This document shows, piece after piece, positions 5,844 through 12,642 of a stretch of DNA of 12,642 nt. Position numbers and translations under genes: made by a program. Every line of letters starts with the position of its first letter. Positions within the stretch are counted from its first letter, which is position 1. The DNA is from an uncultured Ruminococcus sp. (GTDB lineage: Bacteria > Bacillota > Clostridia > Oscillospirales > Acutalibacteraceae), in the NCBI GenBank assembly GCA_902783815.1, contig CACZSM010000096.1:1-12642 (forward strand), given 5' to 3'. The notes beneath the pieces were generated by a model. The model saw only the letters and a program-made list of their open reading frames with translations. It ran no database searches and was not told where the DNA came from.

Positions 5844-7664
5844 TTAGTATTCGTCATAATCGTAGGTATATTCCTTGACATTTACTGTGAATACCTTTGA
5901 TGCAGTATTGCCGTAATCATCGGTTGCAATGATCTTGATGCAGTAGCGTCCTGCTTCATCGAAGAAATGATATAAAACCGGGATCTCTTTGTATTCCCAT
6001 GTAGTTTCGTTCCATTCATAGTCATACCAGAACGGATCTTCAATTTCTTCGTAATCGCCGTGTCCGACATATTTTATGTATGCTTTCATCCTGAATTTTT
6101 TTCCGTTGTTCCTGAACTGCGGATAAATATAAATTGAATCGTATTCCGTTATTTTGATAGAGTTGGAGGTATATTTTGTATCGTTATACAATAAATAGCT
6201 TCCGTTCTCTTTCAGAGGTGCGCTTATTATTTTACAGGTAAAGCTGGATGTTGCCGTTTTTCCGGTCTCGTCCTTTGCTGTTATCATCATATCGTAGCTG
6301 CCTGTTTTCTGGAGCCTTAATGAGAAGCTCTTTGCTGCGGAAAAGTTTCTTTGTACTGTCCACTTTGTTTCGCTTGATCTTTTATACTCAAATTTGTATT
6401 GGAGCTTGCCGTAGCCGTCAATAAATGATGCGAAGTATGTAACGGGAACATTCTGATAAACTGAAAAGCTCTTTTTATTTGAGATCGGGATGATATTGCA
6501 TGATGCGCTGCATCCATTGTCTTTAAGAAGTGACTTTTTCGTATTGCAGCGTATATCAGCGCTTACTGCATTGCTTTTTGCGTCCCTTGCAATGACCTTT
6601 ATTACATAGCTGCCCAAGTAAGGAAGCTCTACCTCCCAGCTTTCAGCCTTTGCATCGTAATCATGAAGGACTGTCCAGCTGCTGTCGGTAGTCTTTTTGT
6701 ACATATACTTGTATCTGAGGTTCCCATAGCCGCCGATGAAGGAAGGATTTATTACTATTTTTGAACCCTTCAGAACATCAAGAGAGGTGTCACTGTTTTC
6801 AGTCCTGTTTTTCCACTGTATGTATGAGCCATTGTTTGCAAGGGGCTTTGAAATTACATCGTAGAAGAAGTTTACATTTGCGGAGTGGTTATTTTTGTCC
6901 TTTGCGATCAGCTTTACAGCGTAGCTGCCGACAGTATTGTTTGTGACGGTAAATGACGACTTTGAGGAATAATTCTGCACTACTGTCCAGTTCTTATCAG
7001 TAGTTTTCTTGATAAGGCATTTGTAGGACTTAGCGCCCTCGCCGTCAGCGAATTTTGCATAGAAAGTCATTTTAGTTCCTGTATTGAGGGTAATTTTCTT
7101 TGTGCCGGATTTATTTGTACCGATGACCTGATAGCAGCTGCCGTTGTTATGTATATCCTCATACACAGGCGGAGCGACAAGTCGGTAAAGGAAGGTATGG
7201 CTGTAGCAGCGGTTGCTGCTGATAGTGGTTTGAAGACCCCACTCTACTTTCAGATATCCTGCTGCGCCGTTACATTCAGCAAATGTAATGTAGTCGCCAT
7301 TTACATCCATTACAAATATGGAGTGACCTCTGCCGTTGCTCTGACCGTAGCGGAGGATATCTCCTCTTTTTACATCTTTAAGTGAATAGCTGACATCCCA
7401 TTTTGAAGGACTTATGCCGAAAGTCTCATAACCGATAAGATGCGCGAATCCAAGACACTGTATGCCGCCCTCAAAGGAATCATCCCAGGTGCTGTAATCC
7501 GGGTATTTCTTTTGCAGTTCGACCATTCGTTGTTCAAACTCGGATTTATACATTGCGTCAGCCTGAATAACTGCTGCGCCGGAGATTATCCAGAGCATAG
7601 AAAAAAGCATTGCAAGTGACAATACCGAGCTTACGAGCTTTGAAGATATAGATCTGATCTTCAT
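5844..7664 (-). CDS. Secreted Cys/His peptidase-like protein with four Ig-like repeats
   Basis: This 606-residue exported protein starts at ATG 7664 with AGGAGG at forward 7676-7681. The signal peptide covers about 1-37 (cleavage near ADA-MY). Residues 40-165 resemble the NlpC/P60-CHAP papain-like fold: Cys70 in GIQCLGFAH, the KRGDILRYG strand at 99-107, His114 in GRGHSIFVMD, and AECNG (129-133) offering the third active-site residue. Such domains hydrolyse peptidoglycan peptides. Four repeats of about 100 residues follow (about 171-272, 273-376, 377-481, 482-599). The first three begin with NNGS- or DNGC-like motifs, contain YKxxxKKTTDxxWTV-like strands and end GSYxxKxIAKD; all look beta-rich like Y_Y_Y or Ig-like modules. 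The fourth is more divergent and ends in a Tyr/Asp tail. No sorting signal or membrane anchor is present. A secreted wall hydrolase is likely; a non-catalytic adhesin is the alternative. Confidence 0.85.
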   Translation of the reverse strand: MKIRSISSKLVSSVLSLAMLFSMLWIISGAAVIQADAMYKSEFEQRMVELQKKYPDYSTWDDSFEGGIQCLGFAHLIGYETFGISPSKWDVSYSLKDVKRGDILRYGQSNGRGHSIFVMDVNGDYITFAECNGAAGYLKVEWGLQTTISSNRCYSHTFLYRLVAPPVYEDIHNNGSCYQVIGTNKSGTKKITLNTGTKMTFYAKFADGEGAKSYKCLIKKTTDKNWTVVQNYSSKSSFTVTNNTVGSYAVKLIAKDKNNHSANVNFFYDVISKPLANNGSYIQWKNRTENSDTSLDVLKGSKIVINPSFIGGYGNLRYKYMYKKTTDSSWTVLHDYDAKAESWEVELPYLGSYVIKVIARDAKSNAVSADIRCNTKKSLLKDNGCSASCNIIPISNKKSFSVYQNVPVTYFASFIDGYGKLQYKFEYKRSSETKWTVQRNFSAAKSFSLRLQKTGSYDMMITAKDETGKTATSSFTCKIISAPLKENGSYLLYNDTKYTSNSIKITEYDSIYIYPQFRNNGKKFRMKAYIKYVGHGDYEEIEDPFWYDYEWNETTWEYKEIPVLYHFFDEAGRYCIKIIATDDYGNTASKVFTVNVKEYTYDYDEY

Positions 7665-7693
7665 AAATAGTATTACCTCCTGTTTGATTTTTT

Positions 7694-7756
7694 CCGGAAG
7701 AAATGATATGATAGTAATGCAGCCGGCACATTGCAGAATATCATATGTTATTCCGG
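7694..7756 (-). promoter_or_regulatory. Nested hairpin in the leader of the peptidase-like gene
   Basis: Forward bases CCGGAA (7694-7699) pair with TTCCGG (7751-7756), ATATGATA (7706-7713) with TATCATAT (7739-7746), and AATG (7716-7719) with CATT (7729-7732). The arms are nested, with small internal loops. In the minus-strand transcript this would fold soon after the predicted start, between promoter and SD. It has no U-tract, so it is not a terminator. Confidence 0.45.
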
Positions 7757-7771
7757 TATATTACTGCTTTT

Positions 7772-7800
7772 ATTATAATATATTTTTTCATAATAATCTA
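7772..7800 (-). promoter_or_regulatory. Possible promoter of the peptidase-like gene
   Basis: On the minus strand, TATAAT (forward 7772-7777) is preceded at 17 bp by TAGATT (forward 7795-7800), a weak -35. The start site would be near 7765, just before the nested hairpin. The DNA is A+T rich, so a chance match is possible. Confidence 0.38.
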
Positions 7801-7819
7801 TAGTTTAAAAGAAAAAAAG

Positions 7820-7848
7820 TTGACAAATCGTTAAGAATATGTTATCAT
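7820..7848 (+). promoter_or_regulatory. Sigma-A promoter of the his operon
   Basis: TTGACA (7820-7825) and TATCAT (7843-7848) are 17 bp apart. Transcription should begin near 7855, leaving a leader of about 77 nt before hisZ. That is too short for a T-box, and no His-codon leader peptide is visible. Confidence 0.82.
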
Positions 7849-7873
7849 ATTACCATACTACCACTTTACCATG
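7842..7873 (+). repeat. Four imperfect tandem octamers across the his promoter start
   Basis: Four consecutive 8-base units read TTATCATA (7842-7849), TTACCATA (7850-7857), CTACCACT (7858-7865) and TTACCATG (7866-7873). The first contains the -10 box, and the array continues across the predicted start site. It may be an operator or only a local slippage product. Confidence 0.45.
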
Positions 7874-7931
7874 TGAAAGCAAACTGCCTGCACTGACAAA
7901 GCGGTTATTATTATTTTATGAGGTCGAGAAA

Positions 7932-9131
7932 ATGAAAAACTATTCAAAAATCACACCAGTCGGAACAAAGGATCTTCTGTTTGAGGAATGTTATGCAAAC
8001 AGGACAGTCTCTTCAATTCTTGGAAAGGTGTTTTCACACAGAGGTTTCCATGAGGTCCTTACTCCGGGGATCGAATTCTATGATCTGTTTGAGGAGAAGA
8101 TATCCGGAATACCAATGGAATATATGTTCAAAATGAGCGATTCCAAGGGCAGACTAATGGTAGTCCGTCCGGATTCAACTCTGCCGATCGCAAGAATGGT
8201 AACAACAAGACTCAAGAATGAACGGCATCCGATCAGGCTTTACTATAACCAGAGAGTCTATCGTTATAATCCCGGACTGACGGGCAGAAGCAATGAGGTC
8301 ATGGAGGCAGGTACGGAGCTTATCGGCGCAAGCGGTAAAAGAGCTGATCTGGAGGTGCTGACAACTGCTGTTGAAGCACTTTCAAAGTGTGTGCCTGATT
8401 TCAGGATAGAGCTTGGCAATGCGGCGTTTTTCAAGATAATGTCCAGACAACTCCCTGTAAGCGATGACGAAAGGGAAGAAATCAGGATGTATATTGAATC
8501 AAAGAACTACTCCGCACTGAATTCAGCACTTGATGGTCTTGAACAGACAAAGGCTGTTGATGTTATCCGCAGACTGCCGAGGCTTTTCGGAGGTATAGAG
8601 GTACTTGATGAAGCCTGCACTCTTTGTGAGGATGATGAGGGTCTGGAAAAGATAGAATATCTGAGAGAAGTGTATAATGACCTGCTTAAGTTTGTGCCGG
8701 GAGAAAGACTTATGATAGACCTCGGACTCGTGCAGAGAAATGATTACTACAGTGATATAGTGTTCAGCGGATATGTTTCCGGTTCGGGAGAGCCTGTGCT
8801 TATCGGAGGAAGATATGACAGACTGCTTGACCACTTTGATGCGCCTGCGCCGGCAATAGGATTCGGAATAAATGTTGATGCGCTTGCAGGAGTAATGATG
8901 AAGAGGGGAAATATACCTCAGAAAAAGGCTCCTGATGTGCTTGTACACAGCGAAAAGGGATTTGAAATAGAAGCAATAAGATATTCGGGCGCTTTGCATG
9001 ACGCTAATATACTTAGTGAGAACAGTGTGTTTGAAACTGAGGAGGAGGCTCTCAGCTATGCTAAGTACAGAGGTATAAAAAAGCTGATTGTTGTAGGCGA
9101 GGAAATTAAGACGATCATTACAGGAGAATGA
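7932..9131 (+). CDS. hisZ: ATP phosphoribosyltransferase regulatory subunit HisZ
   Basis: HisZ is a catalytically inactive histidyl-tRNA synthetase paralogue that joins short-form HisG to make active ATP phosphoribosyltransferase and senses histidine. I start it at ATG 7932 (399 residues, GAGG at 7920-7923). The frame is open back to an ATG at 7839, but that codon lies inside the promoter and is not transcribed. Class II synthetase features are visible: VVRPDSTLPIARM (77-89), the motif-2 region RLYYNQRVYRYNPGLTGRSNE (102-122) and GGRYDRLL (292-299). The C-terminal region after about 330 is short and lacks a clear tRNA anticodon-binding domain. hisG starts within a few bases of its stop, consistent with coupled synthesis of the two subunits. 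A true HisS is less likely given length and context. Confidence 0.93.
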   Translation: MKNYSKITPVGTKDLLFEECYANRTVSSILGKVFSHRGFHEVLTPGIEFYDLFEEKISGIPMEYMFKMSDSKGRLMVVRPDSTLPIARMVTTRLKNERHPIRLYYNQRVYRYNPGLTGRSNEVMEAGTELIGASGKRADLEVLTTAVEALSKCVPDFRIELGNAAFFKIMSRQLPVSDDEREEIRMYIESKNYSALNSALDGLEQTKAVDVIRRLPRLFGGIEVLDEACTLCEDDEGLEKIEYLREVYNDLLKFVPGERLMIDLGLVQRNDYYSDIVFSGYVSGSGEPVLIGGRYDRLLDHFDAPAPAIGFGINVDALAGVMMKRGNIPQKKAPDVLVHSEKGFEIEAIRYSGALHDANILSENSVFETEEEALSYAKYRGIKKLIVVGEEIKTIITGE

Positions 9132-9136
9132 ATTAT

Positions 9137-9778
9137 ATGAAACCATTGAGAATAGCACTTACAAAGGGCAGACTTGAAAAGGATACCGTGGGTCTGCTTG
9201 AAGCAGCAGGATATAACTGCTCGGCTGTCAGGGAAAAGGGAAGAAAGCTGATATTGCCTGTTGGAGACGGTAGTATAGAGGTAGTGCTTGCAAAGGCGGC
9301 AGATGTAATAACATATGTCGAAAACGGAGTATGCGACCTCGGAGTTGTAGGCAAGGATACAATAATGGAAAACGGCAGGAGCTTTTATGAGATCCTTGAC
9401 CTCGGCTTCGGCAAATGCAGATTCGCCCTTGCGGGAAAAGCAGGAACTGATTTCTATTCAGGCTATAACGCCAAAACAATAGCTACAAAATACCCTAATG
9501 TTACAAGACAGTTCTTTGAGGGAAAGGGTATGGATATCAGAGTAATAAAAATAGAAGGCTCTGTAGAACTTGCACCATTGCTCGGACTGTCTGATGCAAT
9601 AGTGGATATAGTAGAAACCGGATCCACACTAAAGGAAAACGGACTTGTTATCATAGAGGATAATGTTGCTCCGATATCTGCAAGACTTATTGCAAATACT
9701 GCAAGTCTGAAACTGAGAAAAACGGAAATAGAAGAGCTTGCGGATAAAATGGAAAAAGAAAGGAAGAAGATGCAATGA
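9137..9778 (+). CDS. hisG: ATP phosphoribosyltransferase catalytic subunit, short form
   Basis: HisG condenses ATP with PRPP to give N1-(5-phosphoribosyl)-ATP, the first and feedback-controlled step of histidine synthesis. I prefer ATG 9137 (213 residues): AGGAG at 9122-9126 is 10 nt upstream, while the alternative ATG 9128, which overlaps the hisZ stop, is only 1 nt from it. The protein opens with RIALTKGRLEKD; the PRPP-binding loop is DIVETGSTLKENGL at 157-170. It lacks the roughly 80-residue C-terminal regulatory domain of long HisG, so it depends on HisZ, encoded just upstream. Its stop overlaps the hisD start as ATGA. Confidence 0.96.
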   Translation: MKPLRIALTKGRLEKDTVGLLEAAGYNCSAVREKGRKLILPVGDGSIEVVLAKAADVITYVENGVCDLGVVGKDTIMENGRSFYEILDLGFGKCRFALAGKAGTDFYSGYNAKTIATKYPNVTRQFFEGKGMDIRVIKIEGSVELAPLLGLSDAIVDIVETGSTLKENGLVIIEDNVAPISARLIANTASLKLRKTEIEELADKMEKERKKMQ

Positions 9779-11061
9779 TAAAAACTGTAATTGCTGACGG
9801 TAAGGCTGAATATGAGTACCTTGCAAGGGTTCGTGAAAGGAGCGACAGCAAGGATAAGGATGTTACTGCCATTGTTTCAGAAATAATGGAAAATGTACGC
9901 AAAAACGGCGATAAGGCTGTAATGGACTATACAGTGAAATTCGATGGAATAGCGCCGGAGTATTTTGAAGTCCCGATGCCCGAAATTGAAAGGGCAATGT
10001 TTGAATGTGATGAGAAATTTGTTGATACTCTGAAAAAGGCAGCCGAGAATATCAGCGATTTCCACAGCAGACAAAAACAGCAGAGCTGGCTTACAACTAA
10101 GGAAAACGGAGTAATAATGGGTCAGCGAGTAAGAGGACTCGATAAGGTGGGGATATATGTGCCGGGAGGTACGGCAGCGTATCCGTCATCAGTGCTTATG
10201 AATGCAATACCGGCAAGGATAGCAGGTGTCAGGGAGATAATCATGGTAACGCCTCCTCTGAAGGACGGCAGACCTAATCCGGATATTATGGCGGCTGCAT
10301 ATATTGCAGGAGTAGATAGAGTGTTCCTTATGGGAGGCGCACAGGCTGTTGCTGCCCTTGCATACGGAACTGAAAGAGTGCCAAAGGTGGATAAGATAGT
10401 AGGCCCCGGCAATATTTTTGTTGCGACAGCAAAGAAATTGGTATATGGTACAGTGGATATAGATATGATAGCAGGTCCGAGTGAGATACTTGTGCTTGCG
10501 GATGAAAGTGCTGATCCTAAGTTCCTTGCGGCGGATATGATGTCTCAGGCGGAGCATGACAGACTTGCCTCTGCTATACTTGTAACAACATCAAAGGAGA
10601 TCGCTGATGCAACTATAGCAGAGCTTTACAGACAAATGGAGGGGCTTTCAAGAAAGGAAATAATTGATGAATCTCTTACGAATTTCGGAGCGGTCATAGT
10701 ATGTGAGGATATGGATAAGGCTGTAGAAATGGCAAACTCACTTGCGCCGGAACACCTTGAAGTATGCTGTAAGGATCCGATGGGATATGTCGGCAGACTG
10801 GATAATGCCGGATCAGTATTCCTCGGCAATTACTCTCCTGAGCCATTGGGAGATTACTTCGCAGGTCCTAATCATGTCCTGCCTACAAGCGGAACAGCAA
10901 GATTCTTCTCTCCGCTTTCCGTTGACAGCTTTGTAAAGAAAAGCAGCTTTATCTGCTATACAGAGGAAGCACTCAGGGCTGATAAGGACGATATAGTAAG
11001 ATTTGCGGAGACAGAAGGTCTTACAGCTCACGCAAATTCAATAAAGGTAAGATTTGAATGA
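9775..11061 (+). CDS. hisD: Histidinol dehydrogenase
   Basis: HisD is a zinc enzyme that oxidises L-histidinol in two NAD-dependent steps to L-histidine, the last step of the pathway. The 428-residue length is standard. Expected residues are present: zinc ligands Gln258 and His261 (SQAEHD), Asp360 (LGDYFAGPNH) and His419 (LTAHANS), and the catalytic pair Glu326-His327 in SLAPEHLE. The nucleotide-fold motif VGPGNIFVATAK is at 209-220. The start ATG 9775 overlaps the hisG stop by 4 bases, with AAGGA at 9760-9764, indicating coupled translation. Confidence 0.98.
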   Translation: MIKTVIADGKAEYEYLARVRERSDSKDKDVTAIVSEIMENVRKNGDKAVMDYTVKFDGIAPEYFEVPMPEIERAMFECDEKFVDTLKKAAENISDFHSRQKQQSWLTTKENGVIMGQRVRGLDKVGIYVPGGTAAYPSSVLMNAIPARIAGVREIIMVTPPLKDGRPNPDIMAAAYIAGVDRVFLMGGAQAVAALAYGTERVPKVDKIVGPGNIFVATAKKLVYGTVDIDMIAGPSEILVLADESADPKFLAADMMSQAEHDRLASAILVTTSKEIADATIAELYRQMEGLSRKEIIDESLTNFGAVIVCEDMDKAVEMANSLAPEHLEVCCKDPMGYVGRLDNAGSVFLGNYSPEPLGDYFAGPNHVLPTSGTARFFSPLSVDSFVKKSSFICYTEEALRADKDDIVRFAETEGLTAHANSIKVRFE

Positions 11062-11084
11062 GCTGAAAAAAAGGAGAAATTGAG

Positions 11085-12167
11085 ATGTCATACACTCTAT
11101 GTGAAAAGGTCAGGGAACTTCAGCCGTATGACCCGATCAGCGGAGATTACAGGATAAGACTTGATGCAAATGAATCATTTTTCAATATGCCGGAGGAAAT
11201 AAAATCAGAGGTAAAGGATATCGTTGACAGACTGGATTTCAACAGATATCCTGACCCTGCGGCAAAAAAGCTTACAGCAGCCTTCGCGGATTATTATGGG
11301 CTTTCACCGGAAAATATTACGGTCACTAATGGTTCGGATGAAATGCTTTATCTGCTTGCATCGGCGATGCTTGAAAAGGGAAGTAAGGTAGTTGTTGTCG
11401 ATCCGGATTTTTCAATGTACGGCTTTTATTCGTTTTTGTCTGAAAATGAAATAATCACCTACAGCAAAAATGATATGGAAATATGCGTTGATGATCTTAT
11501 TGATGTGATAAAGAAAAATAATGCGGATATGGTCATATTTTCAAATCCGTGTAATCCTACGGGAAGAGGTATCTGTGCTGATGACGCAAAAAAACTGGTG
11601 AAAAGTACTGGTGACTGCCTTGTCGTGCTTGATGAGGCTTATATGGACTTCTGGGATCAGTCATTGCTGCGCGAAGCTGCCGGATATGATAACCTTATAG
11701 TGCTTAAAACAGCTTCCAAAGCCGTGGGCGCGGCAAGCATCAGACTTGGCTTTGCCGTTGCCAATACTGTTATTACAACTGCACTCAGAGCAGTGAAATC
11801 ACCTTATAATGTAAACAGTCTTTCTCAGGAGATCGGATGCTGCATCTACAAACATAAGGATCTTCTTGATGAAAGAAAAAAACAAATAGTAAAAAATGTC
11901 CGGGAGCTTTATGAGGGGATCAGAAAAATAACCGATAATTACAGCCTTCCTTTTACGGTTTATGAGCCTTGCGCGAATTTCGTGTTTGTGAGGACTGATA
12001 AGGCACAGGATATTTTTAGCTTCCTGCTTGAAAACAGTATCGCTGTAAGGTACTTTCCGAAGGCAGAAGCGCTGCGTATCACAACTGGTTCAAAAGAGGA
12101 AAATGATACACTTTTGATAACTCTTGACAGATATGTTATTGAAAAGATACTAAAAAGGAATCGTTAA
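11085..12167 (+). CDS. hisC: Histidinol-phosphate aminotransferase
   Basis: HisC is a PLP-dependent class I/II aminotransferase that converts imidazole-acetol phosphate and glutamate to histidinol phosphate. Its 360 residues show RLDANESF (25-32), NRYPDP (53-58), TNGSDEML (81-88), NPCNPTG (154-160), VLDEAYMDF (181-189), the PLP lysine Lys212 in TASKAVG followed by SIRLGFA, and the substrate-carboxylate arginine region LRITTG near Arg331. The start is ATG 11085 with AAGGAG at 11071-11076; the gap from hisD is 23 bp. The usual Phe of TFSKAFG is Val here, a minor difference. HisC can also accept aromatic amino acids in some bacteria. No terminator follows. Confidence 0.96.
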   Translation: MSYTLCEKVRELQPYDPISGDYRIRLDANESFFNMPEEIKSEVKDIVDRLDFNRYPDPAAKKLTAAFADYYGLSPENITVTNGSDEMLYLLASAMLEKGSKVVVVDPDFSMYGFYSFLSENEIITYSKNDMEICVDDLIDVIKKNNADMVIFSNPCNPTGRGICADDAKKLVKSTGDCLVVLDEAYMDFWDQSLLREAAGYDNLIVLKTASKAVGAASIRLGFAVANTVITTALRAVKSPYNVNSLSQEIGCCIYKHKDLLDERKKQIVKNVRELYEGIRKITDNYSLPFTVYEPCANFVFVRTDKAQDIFSFLLENSIAVRYFPKAEALRITTGSKEENDTLLITLDRYVIEKILKRNR

Positions 12168-12221
12168 AAAAATATCAATTGTAATAAATGGCAAAAAATT
12201 GTGAAGAGTTTGTTATTTCTA

Positions 12222-12250
12222 TTTACAAACGGCGTGAAAAGTTCTATACT
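12222..12250 (+). promoter_or_regulatory. Likely internal promoter before hisB
   Basis: TTTACA (12222-12227) and TATACT (12245-12250) are spaced by exactly 17 bp in the 111-bp hisC-hisB gap. The start site would be near 12257, about 22 nt before the hisB ATG and upstream of its SD. A 6-bp inverted repeat, GTTTGT and ACAAAC (about 12208-12230), overlaps the -35 box. Confidence 0.6.
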
Positions 12251-12278
12251 GAAATCACTCTTGAGGAGGGGACAGATT

Positions 12279-12642
12279 ATGCGTACTGCTGAGATAAAAA
12301 GAGAAACAAAGGAAACCTCTGTCAGCGTTAAACTCGATCTGGACGGGGGCAGCGTAAGTATCGACAGCGGTATAGGCTTCTTCGACCATATGCTCTGTGC
12401 GTTTGCCGTTCACGGCGGATTCGGACTTGAAGTTAAGGTCAGGGGAGATCTTGAGGTAGATTGTCACCATACAATAGAGGATACGGGTATAGTCCTCGGA
12501 AAGGCTTTTTCTGAGGCTTTGGGTGATAAGTCTGGTATTGCCCGTTTTGGTTCGTTCTATGTACCGATGGATGAGGCACTCGGATTCTGCGCTCTCGATA
12601 TAAGCGGCAGACCATTCCTTGTGTTTGATGCTGAATTCCCGG
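12279..12642 (+). CDS. hisB: Imidazoleglycerol-phosphate dehydratase, 3' part outside window
   Basis: HisB (IGPD) is a manganese enzyme that dehydrates imidazole-glycerol phosphate to imidazole-acetol phosphate, the HisC substrate. The window holds the first 121 codons of a protein normally near 195 residues. The start is ATG 12279 with AGGAGG at 12264-12269. Family signatures are clear: GIGFFDHML (31-39) with His37, AVHGGF with His45, DCHHTIEDTG (61-70) with the metal-binding His pair, and YVPMDEAL (94-101) with Glu99. There is no N-terminal phosphatase domain, so it is the monofunctional form and histidinol-phosphate phosphatase must be encoded elsewhere. It follows hisC after 111 bp, the longest gap in the operon. 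Confidence 0.96.
   Translation, partial: MRTAEIKRETKETSVSVKLDLDGGSVSIDSGIGFFDHMLCAFAVHGGFGLEVKVRGDLEVDCHHTIEDTGIVLGKAFSEALGDKSGIARFGSFYVPMDEALGFCALDISGRPFLVFDAEFP

Noticed and set aside
7849..7931. T-box or histidine leader-peptide attenuator before hisZ
   Set aside because: The leader is only about 77 nt, has no T-box sequence or terminator/antiterminator pair, and contains no run of histidine codons. An ATG-TGA at 7871-7876 is a two-codon start-stop without an SD.
8523..9158. 211-codon minus-strand open frame opposite hisZ
   Set aside because: It lies wholly over well-supported hisZ and hisG coding sequence, gives a low-complexity Ser/Tyr/Ile-rich product and has no family features.

Overview
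The window looks like chromosomal DNA of a low-to-moderate-GC Gram-positive bacterium of the class Clostridia, most likely Ruminococcus or a relative in the Oscillospiraceae. This is an inference from AGGAGG-type ribosome sites, consensus sigma-A promoters, frequent ATA and AGA codons, a CwlD-type amidase, a class D sortase and a HisZ plus short-HisG type of histidine operon. No rRNA, tRNA, CRISPR array, transposon or phage gene was seen.

Layout. (1) 1-987: a stem-loop at the left edge, then a promoter (100-128), a cytoplasmic coiled-coil protein with a DivIVA-like stretch, and an intrinsic terminator. (2) 1011-3170: a membrane-anchored N-acetylmuramoyl-L-alanine amidase of the CwlD type, followed 20 bp later by radA. 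A stem-loop covers the amidase's Shine-Dalgarno (SD) sequence. (3) 3106-3297, minus strand: a small cysteine-rich protein gene whose 3' end runs into the 3' end of radA. (4) 3496-5825: a three-gene surface cassette with a perfect-consensus promoter. It encodes a small secreted protein with a C-terminal sorting signal, a class D sortase and an unrecognised four-helix membrane protein, and it ends in a strong terminator. (5) 5844-7777, minus strand: a 606-residue secreted protein with a Cys/His peptidase-like domain and four Ig-like repeats, preceded by a structured leader. (6) 7820-12642: the histidine operon hisZ-hisG-hisD-hisC-hisB, with hisB cut by the window edge and having its own likely promoter.

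How the parts work together. The his genes encode the first step of histidine synthesis as a split enzyme (HisG catalytic, HisZ regulatory), two late steps (HisC, HisD) and the dehydratase HisB; the remaining genes presumably lie past the right edge. The first two genes of the cassette fit as one unit: a probably abundant surface protein carrying the non-canonical sorting motif VKDTG, and the sortase likely to attach it to the wall. The role of the third, membrane protein is unknown. This cassette and the large secreted protein convergent with it are the part of the window most likely to hold undescribed biology.
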